The notes below the pieces were generated by a model. That model saw only the letters and a list, made by a program, of their open reading frames with translations. It was not told the DNA's origin and searched no databases. A stretch of DNA of 64,000 bases from positions 41,360-105,359 of the forward strand of contig JANDJI010000007.1 of NCBI GenBank assembly GCA_024331125.1. Reading direction: 5' to 3'. The translations under genes and the position numbers were made by a program. This document shows positions 46,198-54,866 of the stretch, one piece after another. This stretch comes from Nitrospira sp. (lineage in GTDB: Bacteria > Nitrospirota > Nitrospiria > Nitrospirales > Nitrospiraceae). How positions within the stretch are numbered: position 1 is the first letter of the stretch; every line of letters starts with the position of its first letter.

Positions 46198-47169
46198 ATG
46201 ACGATCAAACAGCCTGTGCCGAACGTATCCCCTTCCCCAGGCGCCGTGATTCAGGCTTCCCCCACGGTCAAAGACTCCCCGGCGGTTGAACGGGCGTTGA
46301 ATCGCAGCAAGATCTATCTGCTCATCTCCTGGAGCATGCTGTATCCGGAAGATGATGAATTTCTTGATTATCTGCGGTGCGGTGAGTTCGTCGAAGACGG
46401 TCGCGCCGCCCTGGAGACGTTGGAGGCCATGCTGGATGGACAAGGGGGCCAGCGGGCCGTCCGGGCGTTGGCGGCGATCAAGAAACAGATCGAACTGATC
46501 GAGGCGCTGAGCTCCTCCGAGTGCGCCAATTGGCAACTCAGCGATCTGCAAGCGGAGCATCGCCGGGTCTTCAGCAACGTGATTACGCTCGATTGTCCAC
46601 CGTATGAAACTTTGTTCGGCAACGATCACGTGTTCGCGCAATCGCATGTGATGGGCGATATCGCCGGCTTCTATCGGGCGTTCGGAGTAGAGTTGTCCAA
46701 AGACATCCATGAACGACTCGATCATCTGAGCGTCGAGTTCGAGTTCATGCATTTTCTTGCCTACAAAGAGTCCTATTCACGATGCCACGACGGCGCGGAA
46801 AAAACGGAGATCGTCGTGGAGGCCCAGAAGAAGTTCGTCAAGAATCACATCGGCCGGTGGGTTCCCCTGTTTTGCCGCATGCTTGCCAAGAAGGCGGATT
46901 ACGGCCTCTTTAAGTTGGTGGCGGACATGACGGCCGAATGGATCGACTTTGAAACCGCCTTTTGGGGCGTGACGCCACAGCCCTATACGGAGACGGATTA
47001 TCGGCCGGCGACGTTCAGTTCTCCGGAAGGGCAGACCTACGAATGCGGAGCCCAGGATCAGGGGAATGAGCTGAGTCTTTTGCTCAATGAAGTGGGCGCG
47101 CAGTCGTTCATGGAAATCAAAGAGAAGGAACAGGACAGCGGTAATACGGGCCCCATTGGAACCGCCTGA
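46198..47169 (+). CDS. TorD/NarJ-type molybdoenzyme chaperone
   Basis: 323 aa from ATG 46198. All-helical TorD fold with the family marks LYPEDDEFLDYLRCGEF, Y/F-x-HVF-type CPPYETLFGNDHVFAQSHVMGDIAGFYRAFG (~141-171) and DHLSVEFEFMHFLAYKE (~187-203). It binds the apo-molybdoenzyme and delays Tat export until Mo cofactor is inserted. In a Nitrospira-like genome the obvious client is NxrA, but nxrA is not in this window. An N-terminal extension of ~35 residues and an unusually long C-terminal tail (~260-323) are not typical of TorD. Confidence 0.85.
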   Translation: MTIKQPVPNVSPSPGAVIQASPTVKDSPAVERALNRSKIYLLISWSMLYPEDDEFLDYLRCGEFVEDGRAALETLEAMLDGQGGQRAVRALAAIKKQIELIEALSSSECANWQLSDLQAEHRRVFSNVITLDCPPYETLFGNDHVFAQSHVMGDIAGFYRAFGVELSKDIHERLDHLSVEFEFMHFLAYKESYSRCHDGAEKTEIVVEAQKKFVKNHIGRWVPLFCRMLAKKADYGLFKLVADMTAEWIDFETAFWGVTPQPYTETDYRPATFSSPEGQTYECGAQDQGNELSLLLNEVGAQSFMEIKEKEQDSGNTGPIGTA

Positions 47170-47263
47170 CATTCCGGTGATTTGGCTCCGAGTGAGCCCT
47201 ATGTTTGTTTGAAGAGAGACCATTCTATCTATCTATCTCTAGTTGAGAGGAGGGGGTAGGTTT

Positions 47264-48214
47264 ATGCGCATAGTGCAGACGACCAGCAAGCGTGTGGTAT
47301 GGGCCGTGCTGCTCTCTGTCCTCGCCGTCGGCGCGATTCTGACGGTCGGACAGGTGCCGTTGGCCGTCAGTCAACCGGTCACGATCCCGACCAAAATGAT
47401 CAAAGGGGCCATTCCGATGGACGGCGCCAACCCGATTTGGGAAAGCGTGCCCGGCGTCGTCGTGCCGCTGAGCGGCCAATTGATTACAACGCCGATGCAC
47501 CCGAACATCGCGGTCAAATCCATCTTCGTCAAGGCCATGACGAACGGAAAAGAGTTGGGCCTGCGACTGGAATGGCTTGATCAGACGAAGAACGATACGG
47601 CGATCGGCCCTCAGGATTTCAGAGACCAGGTCGCGGTGATGTTCCCGGTCAATACGTCGGGAGCGCCGCCGTTTCAATGTATGGGACAATCCGGCGGAAC
47701 CACCAATATTTGGCGTTGGAACGCCGAGTGGCAGAAGGATTTGGGGAAAGACAGCGCGGGCATTTGGGACGTCGATGATCAATATCCCGGCATTTTTTGG
47801 GACTTCTACTATGAAGAACCGGCGGGCGGAGTGACCTATCCCGACCGCATCGGACGGAGCCTTGGACCGTTCAATCCCGGCATCTGGTCCGGCAACATTA
47901 TGTCCGATCCCACGTTGCGGGTGAGTTCCGTGGAAGACCTCAATGCCAACGGTTTCAGCACGTTGACCACGCAGGTCCATCAGGACGTCGTTGGGTATGG
48001 AGTATGGGAGCCGGCCGGTTCCGTGAAGGGCGGAGCCTATACGGGTCCGACCTGGCGTGTGGTCGTGAAGAGGGCGTTGGAAACGGGCGATGCCAACGAT
48101 ACGCAATTCAAAGCCGGCATGTCCATCCCGATCGCCTTTGCGGTGTGGGACGGCGCCAACATCGAGCGGAACGGCATGAAGTCGCTCTCCACCTGGTTTA
48201 CACTCAAGCTGTAA
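47264..48214 (+). CDS. NxrC-like heme b (ethylbenzene dehydrogenase gamma-type) protein 1
   Basis: 316 aa from ATG 47264, with GAGAGGAGGGGG upstream. Signal peptide ~1-35. The fold matches the gamma subunit of ethylbenzene dehydrogenase/nitrite oxidoreductase: LRLEWLDQTKND (~101-112), the CMGQ...NIWRWNAEWQ block (~141-158) and ERNGMKSLSTWF at the C-terminus. By analogy with EbdC, the Met of CMG and the Lys of NGMK are candidate heme b ligands. Likely periplasmic electron-transfer subunit of a membrane-bound molybdoenzyme. A short TCTA tetranucleotide tract (47224-47238) lies just upstream. Followed by a terminator. Confidence 0.82.
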   Translation: MRIVQTTSKRVVWAVLLSVLAVGAILTVGQVPLAVSQPVTIPTKMIKGAIPMDGANPIWESVPGVVVPLSGQLITTPMHPNIAVKSIFVKAMTNGKELGLRLEWLDQTKNDTAIGPQDFRDQVAVMFPVNTSGAPPFQCMGQSGGTTNIWRWNAEWQKDLGKDSAGIWDVDDQYPGIFWDFYYEEPAGGVTYPDRIGRSLGPFNPGIWSGNIMSDPTLRVSSVEDLNANGFSTLTTQVHQDVVGYGVWEPAGSVKGGAYTGPTWRVVVKRALETGDANDTQFKAGMSIPIAFAVWDGANIERNGMKSLSTWFTLKL

Positions 48215-48263
48215 ATCGGTCCGGACCGAGAGGCGGGCCGTACAGTTTGAGAACCGTTCGAAG

Positions 48264-48315
48264 GCCCCGGATCATCGTCACCAAAGAGTGGCGATTCGAT
48301 CCGGGGCTTTTTTTC
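48264..48315 (+). terminator. Rho-independent terminator after the NxrC-like gene
   Basis: Stem GCCCCGGATC (48264-48273) with GATCCGGGGC (48298-48307), enclosing a second small stem, followed by a run of seven T (48308-48314). Confidence 0.88.
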
Positions 48316-48467
48316 TGTTGAAACCGATGGGGACCGCAAACCCTGTGTGATGGCGAGACCTTGAGCAGGGTTGCATTTCAATCCGGTCGGGGGCTATAAC
48401 CCACGAGAGGCCGTTTCATTTCATTCCATCACCTCGATTATTCGGTGCACACGGAGCGATTGATCGT

Positions 48468-50249
48468 ATGAAAGTCTCGCTGCTGTTCCCCCCCACGTGG
48501 CATCCATCCCAACCGTATTTGAGTCTTCCGTCCCTGACCGGTTTCCTCCGGCAGGGCGGCGTCTCCGACGTGTCGCAACGCGATCTCGGTATCGAACTGT
48601 TGGACCGCATGCTGACCAAAGCCTATGGGACGAGAGTGTATCAGCAGTTGATCGATTTGCACCGTCGGCTGGAGCGAACGGCATCCGGCGATACCGGCCA
48701 TGGGAGCCGGGAGCATTATGCCAAGGTTACCGAGTCTCTCGATCGATTCGCCTATCTGGCCGAACGAATCGAATTGGCCAAGGCGACGTTGCGGGGAGAG
48801 GGATTTTACGATCTCGACGCCTATCGAGCCAGTTTGTTCATGATCGACAAGTGGCTGGAGCTGATTTCGTCCGTTTATTTTCCGACGAGATTGACGGTGG
48901 TGGACAATCAGTTCGGCGACTACTCGATCTATTCCTCGAAAGACTTGATGAAGATCGTGTGCGACGAAGCGCGAAATCCCTATCGCACGCTCATGCGGGA
49001 GATGTTTCTCCCGTCGATCATCGGCGACAGCCCGGACTTGATCGGCGTGTCGATTACCGCCACGTCCCAGATCATTCCCGGCCTCACGCTTTGCAAGCTG
49101 ATCAAAGAAACGGCGCCGGACCTGCACGTCACGATCGGCGGGAGCATCTTTACCCGTCTGGTCGATAACGTTCGCCGGTGCCCCAGTCTGTTCGAACTGG
49201 CCGACGACATCGTCGTCTTCGAGGGCGAGACCGCATTGTTGGAACTGATCAACCAGTTGGCCGGTAAAAAAGAGTACGGCAAGGTGCCCAATCTGATTCA
49301 TCGACAGAACGGCAAGATCATCGTCAATCAACCCTTCTACTCGGAGAACGTCAATCGGCTTCCCGCTCCGAACTACGACGGATTTCCGCTCGATCGCTAT
49401 CTGTCGCCCGAACCGGTGCTGCCGATTCAGTTCTCCCGCGGCTGTTATTACAAGGATTGCGCGTTCTGCGCCCTCACGCTGGATCATCAAAACTTCCGGC
49501 AAAAAGATCCGGGACGAACGATCGACGAGCTGGAATGGCTCAAGCAGCGGTACGGAGCCAGGCATTTTTTCTTCACCGACGAATGTTTCGCGCTGGCGCC
49601 GACCAGGCGGCTCTGCCAGCAGATGATCGAGAAGCGGCTCGACGTCAAATGGACCTGCGAAATGCGGTTCGAGAAAAATCTCACGCGCGACCTGTTGGCG
49701 CTCATGCGGGACGCCGGATGCTTGAAGATCGTGTTCGGGCTGGAATCGTTCAATCAGCGGGTCATGGATTTGATGAAAAAAGGAATCAAGCAGGAGTGGG
49801 TCCGGCGCATCGCCGACGACTGCGTCGATCTGGGGATTGCCGTCCATTGCTACATCATCGTGGGGTTCCCGACGGAAACGGAAGACGAAGCCCTGGAGAC
49901 CATGAATTTCATCGTGGAAAACCGCAGGCTTCATGAGTCGTTCGGATTCTCTTGTCAGCCCTGTCTGTTCGATTTGGAGAAAGAGGCCCCGATCATGAGC
50001 GATCCGGCCGAATACGGCATTCGGCGGATCATGCGGCCGTCGTCCGAGGATTTGAGCCTCGGATTTTTTTACGAGGTGCAAGGCGGCATGACGCCGGATC
50101 AAGCCGAACGGGTCTATCAATACGTCTATGAGCGGATCAGCGAGGTGGTCTGCGAGCTGCCGTTCAACTACTCGATGGCCGACGGCTTGCTGTATATCGG
50201 ACGAGCCAAGGAAGCCGGCATTCAAACGCCTCAGCCGATCGGCTCGTAG
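48468..50249 (+). CDS. B12-binding radical SAM protein
   Basis: 593 aa. N-terminal cobalamin-binding-like domain (~1-290) with LIGVSITATSQIIPGL and TIGGSIF, then a radical SAM core with CYYKDCAFC (~325-333). This cluster motif is CX4CX2C, the spacing of the CYWxxC type, not the commoner CX3CX2C. Later blocks GLESFNQRVMDLMKKG and HCYIIVGFPTETEDEA are typical of this superfamily. Such enzymes carry out methylations or C-C and C-S bond changes on natural products, cofactors or peptides. Substrate unknown. Monocistronic or first of the 48-54 kb run. Confidence 0.85.
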   Translation: MKVSLLFPPTWHPSQPYLSLPSLTGFLRQGGVSDVSQRDLGIELLDRMLTKAYGTRVYQQLIDLHRRLERTASGDTGHGSREHYAKVTESLDRFAYLAERIELAKATLRGEGFYDLDAYRASLFMIDKWLELISSVYFPTRLTVVDNQFGDYSIYSSKDLMKIVCDEARNPYRTLMREMFLPSIIGDSPDLIGVSITATSQIIPGLTLCKLIKETAPDLHVTIGGSIFTRLVDNVRRCPSLFELADDIVVFEGETALLELINQLAGKKEYGKVPNLIHRQNGKIIVNQPFYSENVNRLPAPNYDGFPLDRYLSPEPVLPIQFSRGCYYKDCAFCALTLDHQNFRQKDPGRTIDELEWLKQRYGARHFFFTDECFALAPTRRLCQQMIEKRLDVKWTCEMRFEKNLTRDLLALMRDAGCLKIVFGLESFNQRVMDLMKKGIKQEWVRRIADDCVDLGIAVHCYIIVGFPTETEDEALETMNFIVENRRLHESFGFSCQPCLFDLEKEAPIMSDPAEYGIRRIMRPSSEDLSLGFFYEVQGGMTPDQAERVYQYVYERISEVVCELPFNYSMADGLLYIGRAKEAGIQTPQPIGS

Positions 50250-50283
50250 GTTCGTGATCCGGTCGGTTTGAGGCCGTCCGGCG

Positions 50284-50313
50284 TTGACCTCATTTTTTTT
50301 CGATGGATATAAT
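50284..50313 (+). promoter_or_regulatory. Sigma-70-type promoter
   Basis: TTGACC (50284-50289), 18-bp spacer, TATAAT (50308-50313). The start codon of the next gene (50340) is 27 nt downstream, so the leader is very short. Confidence 0.7.
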
Positions 50314-50339
50314 ACTCGCCGACTCAAGGCGTATTCGTC

Positions 50340-51461
50340 ATGAAGGCCTCCATTCTTCTGGGCAATCGGCCGCCGGGAAAGATCGGGGATTTCGGTCCCC
50401 TCTTTGAGTACGCCGTTAAACTCACGCTGTTGGCCTCGTTTCTCGAACTGGTTCTGTATCGACTGGCGTCCCGCTTGGGAATGCACCTGAGCAAGATGGC
50501 GGCGGAGCACGCCTGGATCACTCCCACGTTCACCACGTTGACGGCGGTCGGAGCGTGGTTGCTGAACATCGTGGCCGTGCTCCTGTTCCTGAGCCTTGTC
50601 GTGATCATGACACAGCGCGGCATGGGGGCCGATGCCGGGTGGCCGGCCAAATCGGCGATGGCGTCCACCGTCCTGTTGTTGGCGCTGACCGTTGCGTTTT
50701 TGTTCGTGCAGCCGGGAATGCTGGGCGCCGTCATCTACAACGGCGTGGCACTGATGACGCTCGCGTTTCTGACGGTGGAGTATTGGGCTTCCCATCCGGA
50801 ACGAATCAAGCGCCTGTTGGTGACCGTGTACGTGTTGGGCATCGGAGGCTGGTTGTACTACCAAATCGTCTCCACGGCCTATAGTTTGGCCGGAACGTTG
50901 GACGCGCCTCCGTTGGTCTATGAGTCGCACCGAGCCGGTGAGGCGCTGATGGTGTTGGCGAGCATGCTGGTCTACGCCGCCTATGGACGCGGGCTCTCCC
51001 TTCGCGTAAAGAACCGGCGCCAACGGAACCGGGCGATGTGGTTTTGGGCCGTAAGCGGCGCCGTCTTTCTGCTGCTGATTTTTTTCGATTACCTGTTGGA
51101 GCGGTACGATCCGGCCTTGGCTTCCGCCGCTCGACAAGCCTCGCAGGGGATCGGGTGGATTTTCCAATTCGGCATGGGCTACACGTTTTATCTCCCCTTC
51201 GCCCTCTATCTCGTCGGCTTCCTGTGTTGGGGATACAGCGTCGTGAAACTGTTGTTGATGGGACGACTGGCCGGGTACGGCATCGGTCTGATGTTCATCG
51301 CGGGCTATGCCCTCATGTTTTCCAATCTGACCTTGATGGTGATCCTTGGTATGATGTTGTTGACGATCGATCGAGCGAGACTGGCGGTCGCGGGATCGCA
51401 GACGGCGACCGAGGGGGCGTTGCTGGGATCGTCGGATCCGCTGGTCGCGAAGGAAGCCTGA
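50340..51461 (+). CDS. Polytopic membrane protein, possibly cytochrome-assembly related
   Basis: 373 aa with about ten transmembrane helices. His residues in loops (ESHRAGEA ~200) and aromatic-rich helices recall the CcmC/CcsA/HemX superfamily, but the WWD motif of that family is not evident, so I leave it unassigned. It lies after the radical SAM gene and before a TPR protein and TatA, with its own good promoter. Confidence 0.6.
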   Translation: MKASILLGNRPPGKIGDFGPLFEYAVKLTLLASFLELVLYRLASRLGMHLSKMAAEHAWITPTFTTLTAVGAWLLNIVAVLLFLSLVVIMTQRGMGADAGWPAKSAMASTVLLLALTVAFLFVQPGMLGAVIYNGVALMTLAFLTVEYWASHPERIKRLLVTVYVLGIGGWLYYQIVSTAYSLAGTLDAPPLVYESHRAGEALMVLASMLVYAAYGRGLSLRVKNRRQRNRAMWFWAVSGAVFLLLIFFDYLLERYDPALASAARQASQGIGWIFQFGMGYTFYLPFALYLVGFLCWGYSVVKLLLMGRLAGYGIGLMFIAGYALMFSNLTLMVILGMMLLTIDRARLAVAGSQTATEGALLGSSDPLVAKEA

Positions 51462-51510
51462 CCGTTGCGGTTGAGGGAACGATACGCAAACAGAAAAGGA
51501 ACGTTTTCCG

Positions 51511-52332
51511 ATGGAGACACAGATCCCGATGTCCGAACCCACGCCGCCCTCCTCCGGCTCGGCGGCCGTTGATCCGGGCGATCAGCCGCTGTCGCCCGAA
51601 GAAGAAATCGCCGGCATTGAAAAGTTGCTCGCGGAAGAGCCGGACGATTTTCACGCGCGCAGCCGGCTCGGCGAGCTGTATTTCAGGCAGGGGCGACTCG
51701 ACGATGCGCTGATGGAGGTCAAAAAAACCATCGAAATGGCCGAAAGTTTGCGGACGGAAATGAACCGGTCGCTGGCCATGTATTATTCGAATCTGGGGAC
51801 GATCTACGCGACGAAGAACATGATGGACGAGGCGGAAGCCCAGTTCCGACACGCCTTGGAGGTATTCCCCCAGGACGTGTTGGCGTTGTTCAATCTGGGG
51901 CGCCTGTACGCGGACAAAAAGAAATACATGGAGGCGAAGGGATTTTTCGAGCGTCTGGTCGAAATCACCCCGGAAGACCCCATCGCGTGGTACAACTTGG
52001 CGGGCGTCTATATCGAGTTGGACAATCCCCAAGTGTCGGACTACAACACGATCGACATGGGGATCCAGTGTTATCTCAGAACGCTCGAGCTGGACCCGAA
52101 ACATTTGGAGTCGAGTTATAAGCTGATGGAGGTCGCGCTCAATCATAAAAAGACCGATTTGGCGATGACCGTCATGGAAAACGCCGTCGAGCACAATCCT
52201 GACGAGCCGTTGGCGTATTACAATCTGATCAACGTCTACGACAAGTGCAAAATGTTCGACAAGGCCGAAGAAGTTCGCAAGCGATTGCGCGAGCGGTTCG
52301 CTAAAAAAGCGAAAGACGAGTCCGGAGCCTGA
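51511..52332 (+). CDS. TPR-repeat protein
   Basis: 273 aa, soluble. After a Pro/Ser-rich start (~1-30), residues ~32-265 contain about five to six tetratricopeptide repeats, for example ARSRLGELYFRQGRLDDALMEV, YYSNLGTIYATKNMMDEAEAQF, ALFNLGRLYADKKKYMEAKGFF and AWYNLAGVYIEL. Expected to hold a protein-protein interaction. AAAGGAACG precedes the ATG at 51511. Placed directly before tatA, it may assist protein export (inference). Confidence 0.85.
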   Translation: METQIPMSEPTPPSSGSAAVDPGDQPLSPEEEIAGIEKLLAEEPDDFHARSRLGELYFRQGRLDDALMEVKKTIEMAESLRTEMNRSLAMYYSNLGTIYATKNMMDEAEAQFRHALEVFPQDVLALFNLGRLYADKKKYMEAKGFFERLVEITPEDPIAWYNLAGVYIELDNPQVSDYNTIDMGIQCYLRTLELDPKHLESSYKLMEVALNHKKTDLAMTVMENAVEHNPDEPLAYYNLINVYDKCKMFDKAEEVRKRLRERFAKKAKDESGA

Positions 52333-52356
52333 CCCATCTTTACGAAGGAGCGCGTC

Positions 52357-52638
52357 ATGTTTGGAAGTCTTGGATTTACGGAGTTGGTGCTGATTCTGTT
52401 CATCGTGCTGATTATTTTCGGCGCGGGCAAGCTGCCCCAATTGGGAGAGGGATTGGGGAAAGCCATCAAAGGGTTCAAAAAGTCCGTGCATGAGGCGGAC
52501 GCGATCGAGGCGGAAGCCCAGGCTCAGGCCGTGGCGCAACAACAGGCGATTCCTCCCCAGCCGGCGAGCCCTCCGTCGGCTCAAGCGCCCGCTGTGAGTC
52601 AGCCGGCGGCCGGTGTGCAACCTGCTCCGCCCGCGTAG
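52357..52638 (+). CDS. tatA: Sec-independent protein translocase subunit TatA/TatE
   Basis: 93 aa. One N-terminal transmembrane helix (~5-21) leads to [22 protein letters not shown], the TatA hinge and amphipathic helix. The C-terminus is Ala/Gln/Pro-rich. TatA forms the pore for folded proteins such as molybdoenzymes. Its location in the chaperone/NxrC-like region, 24 nt after a TPR gene and without tatB or tatC nearby, suggests it serves this respiratory system. Confidence 0.93.
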   Translation: MFGSLGFTELVLILFIVLIIFGAGKLPQLGEGLGKAIKGFKKSVHEADAIEAEAQAQAVAQQQAIPPQPASPPSAQAPAVSQPAAGVQPAPPA

Positions 52639-52662
52639 CCGTTCGTGAGGGGAAACCGTCCC

Positions 52663-53937
52663 GTGGACACGCAACTGACGTCGAAAGAAACGGGTGTGCG
52701 GACGGCCGTCGGGCTGATCGACACGTTTGCCGGCAACGGGAAGGCCCGCAGCACGGGCGACGGCAAGCCGGCGGTCAAGGCGGGGATTCCGCTTCCTCAC
52801 CACGCCGCGCTGGACAAGGACGAACAATGGCTCTACTTCGCGGAGTCCGGTTCGGATCGCGTCCGCCGCATCAATCTTCAGACCGGGACGATTCACAATT
52901 TTGCCGGAATCGGCGAGACTTGTTATTGCGGAGACGACGGTCCGTGCGGCGAGGCCGGACTGTACCTGCCGTTGGACGTGGCGTTTGATTCCCAAAACAA
53001 CTTGTACATTTGCGATTCGGGGAGCAATCGCATCCGCAAGGTGGACCGCGATACCGGCATCATCACGACGGTGGTGGGAACCGGACAACACGGTTTTAAC
53101 GGCGACGGTCCGGCCACGGAGGTGAATCTCACGTGGCCGGCGGCCATCGCGTTCGATCAGGATGACGTGCTCTATATCGCGGATACCCAGGCGCACCGGG
53201 TGAGGCGGTATGACCCCAAGACCGGCATGGTGACGACGATCGCCGGGATCTGGACGGAGGAGGACGAGGCCCGCGATCAGCCGTTGGTCGCCCGCAATCT
53301 GGTCGTGCTCTCCGGCGACGCCATCGGCATCGATTTCAGCGATGATCAGGGGTGGCTCATGCCGGTTTGTTCCGACGGATTGGATCTGTCTCTGTATCTC
53401 GACGATGGGCGACCGGCTCTGGAAGCGCGGTTGTATGATGTCGTCGGGCTCGCCGTCGATCGGAACGGTGATCTGTACCTTGTAGACAAAGGCAGCAACC
53501 GAATCAGAAAGATCGATCGGAGAACCGGGGTGATCAGTACTGTAGCCGGGGTGTGTCGATACGGCTACGACGGGGACGGCAAGCCGGCCGTCAGGGCCAT
53601 GCTGCATGCGCCGGAAGCGATAGCGATCGATCGCGAGAACAATCTGTATATCTCCGACACGATGAACCATCGGGTGCGGAAAGTGGACGCCGCGACCGGC
53701 GTCATCACGACGGTGGCGGGCACCGGCGACAGCGGCTACGAGGACAATCACATGGGCGGATGCGGCGCCGCGCGGTTTGTCGCCAAAGAGTCGGCCGGTC
53801 TGTTGAAGCCGGGCGAGGGTCTCCTCGGCATCGAGGCGGTCGTCAACGCTCCCGTAGGGTTGGCGATGGATTCACAGGGATGTCTCTACATCTGCGAACG
53901 GGGAGAAAACAGGATACGCCGGCTGAGGCTCGCATGA
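52663..53937 (+). CDS. NHL-repeat beta-propeller protein
   Basis: 424 aa from GTG 52663 (GAGGGG at 52647-52652 upstream; GTG 52645 is an alternative). No signal peptide is obvious. At least six NHL-type repeats with pattern PxxVAFDSQNNLYICDSGSNRIRKVD, GIITTVVGTGxxGxxGDGxxA and similar (~20-420). NHL proteins bind proteins or peptides; a substrate is unknown. One repeat (~195-255) is interrupted by an acidic insertion (TEEDEARDQ...DDQGWLM). Confidence 0.85.
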   Translation: MDTQLTSKETGVRTAVGLIDTFAGNGKARSTGDGKPAVKAGIPLPHHAALDKDEQWLYFAESGSDRVRRINLQTGTIHNFAGIGETCYCGDDGPCGEAGLYLPLDVAFDSQNNLYICDSGSNRIRKVDRDTGIITTVVGTGQHGFNGDGPATEVNLTWPAAIAFDQDDVLYIADTQAHRVRRYDPKTGMVTTIAGIWTEEDEARDQPLVARNLVVLSGDAIGIDFSDDQGWLMPVCSDGLDLSLYLDDGRPALEARLYDVVGLAVDRNGDLYLVDKGSNRIRKIDRRTGVISTVAGVCRYGYDGDGKPAVRAMLHAPEAIAIDRENNLYISDTMNHRVRKVDAATGVITTVAGTGDSGYEDNHMGGCGAARFVAKESAGLLKPGEGLLGIEAVVNAPVGLAMDSQGCLYICERGENRIRRLRLA

Positions 53938-54037
53938 ACCCCTACGCGCCCCGCGCAGGCGCATCTCGCCCGGCGTGCCGAAGCATTGCGTTTGCCGGAC
54001 GCAGCGCGACGGGGAATGAAGGTTCTTCGTGGTGCGA

Positions 54038-54859
54038 ATGACAAACCTTTTGAGTGCCCGTTCCCGCTTGCTCGCGTGCCTCGTCGGTCTCCTCTTCACG
54101 GCCGGCCTTCTTGGGGGATTCGGAATTCCTCTCGTCAGTTCGGAGGGAATCGGCATCCGTTCTCATTTGATCGAAGGCGACGTCCCTGTCGCCCCGGACG
54201 ATGCCGCGTGGAGCAAGATCCCGCGGATGACGATCCCGTTGAGCGGGCAGATCATTACGCGCCCGGCGTGGCCGGAGCCGTCCGCGCGGACGCTCGATGT
54301 GCGATCCGTCCACAACGGGCGGGAGATCGCCTTTCTTCTCGAGTGGCAGGATAATACGAAAAACGACAGGCTTACGCCGGGAACGTTCCGGGACGGAGTG
54401 GCGATCGGCCTTCCTCTCGGGGACGCCCCGGCGTTCTTTTGCATGGGCCAACTGGACCACTACATCAACATGTGGCATTGGAAGGCGGATTGGCAGAGCG
54501 ACATCGACCGGCGAGCGGCTCGGGCTTCGGAGAAAAAAGAAGGCGGCGTGCGAACGTTCGAAGTGATCCCGCGCCGGGTGTCCTCGGTGGAAGACTTGAT
54601 CGGGGGCGGATTCAGCACGTTGACGACGAAGGAGAAACAAGGTCGCGTGCAGGGCAAGGCGCTGTGGAAGGACGGAGTCTGGCGCGTGGTCATGTACCGA
54701 TCGCTCGCGAGCGAAGAGCAAGAGAACGAAGCGAAACTGATTCCCGGCCGCGTTCAAACCGTCTCGTTCGCCGTATGGAACGGGGAGAACAAAGAGCGAA
54801 ACGGCCAAAAGGCCGTGGCGCCGTGGTTTCAACTGAATATCGATCCGCTTCCGAACTGA
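54038..54859 (+). CDS. NxrC-like heme b (gamma-type) protein 2
   Basis: 273 aa from ATG 54038 (GTG 54029 is an alternative). Signal peptide ~1-35. It is paralogous to the protein at 47264: SGQIITRPAWPEPSARTLDVR, LLEWQDNTKNDRLTPGTFRDGVAI, FFCMGQ...NMWHWKADWQSDI, VSSVEDLIGGGFSTLTT and ERNGQKAVAPWF. The CMG Met and the NGQK Lys are again candidate heme b ligands. It is shorter than copy 1, lacking the loop of ~40 residues at about 160-205. Second gamma-type subunit or alternative electron carrier. Confidence 0.8.
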   Translation: MTNLLSARSRLLACLVGLLFTAGLLGGFGIPLVSSEGIGIRSHLIEGDVPVAPDDAAWSKIPRMTIPLSGQIITRPAWPEPSARTLDVRSVHNGREIAFLLEWQDNTKNDRLTPGTFRDGVAIGLPLGDAPAFFCMGQLDHYINMWHWKADWQSDIDRRAARASEKKEGGVRTFEVIPRRVSSVEDLIGGGFSTLTTKEKQGRVQGKALWKDGVWRVVMYRSLASEEQENEAKLIPGRVQTVSFAVWNGENKERNGQKAVAPWFQLNIDPLPN

Positions 54860-54866
54860 AGGGCGA

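Noticed and set aside
48438..51542. 1034-codon open frame on the minus strand
   Set aside because: It lies antisense to the clear radical SAM and membrane protein genes. Its translation is rich in Arg/His/Gln with no domain, as expected for antisense frames in GC-rich DNA.
51313..53751. 812-codon open frame on the minus strand
   Set aside because: Antisense to the TPR, tatA and NHL genes, all of which are well supported. No protein-like features.
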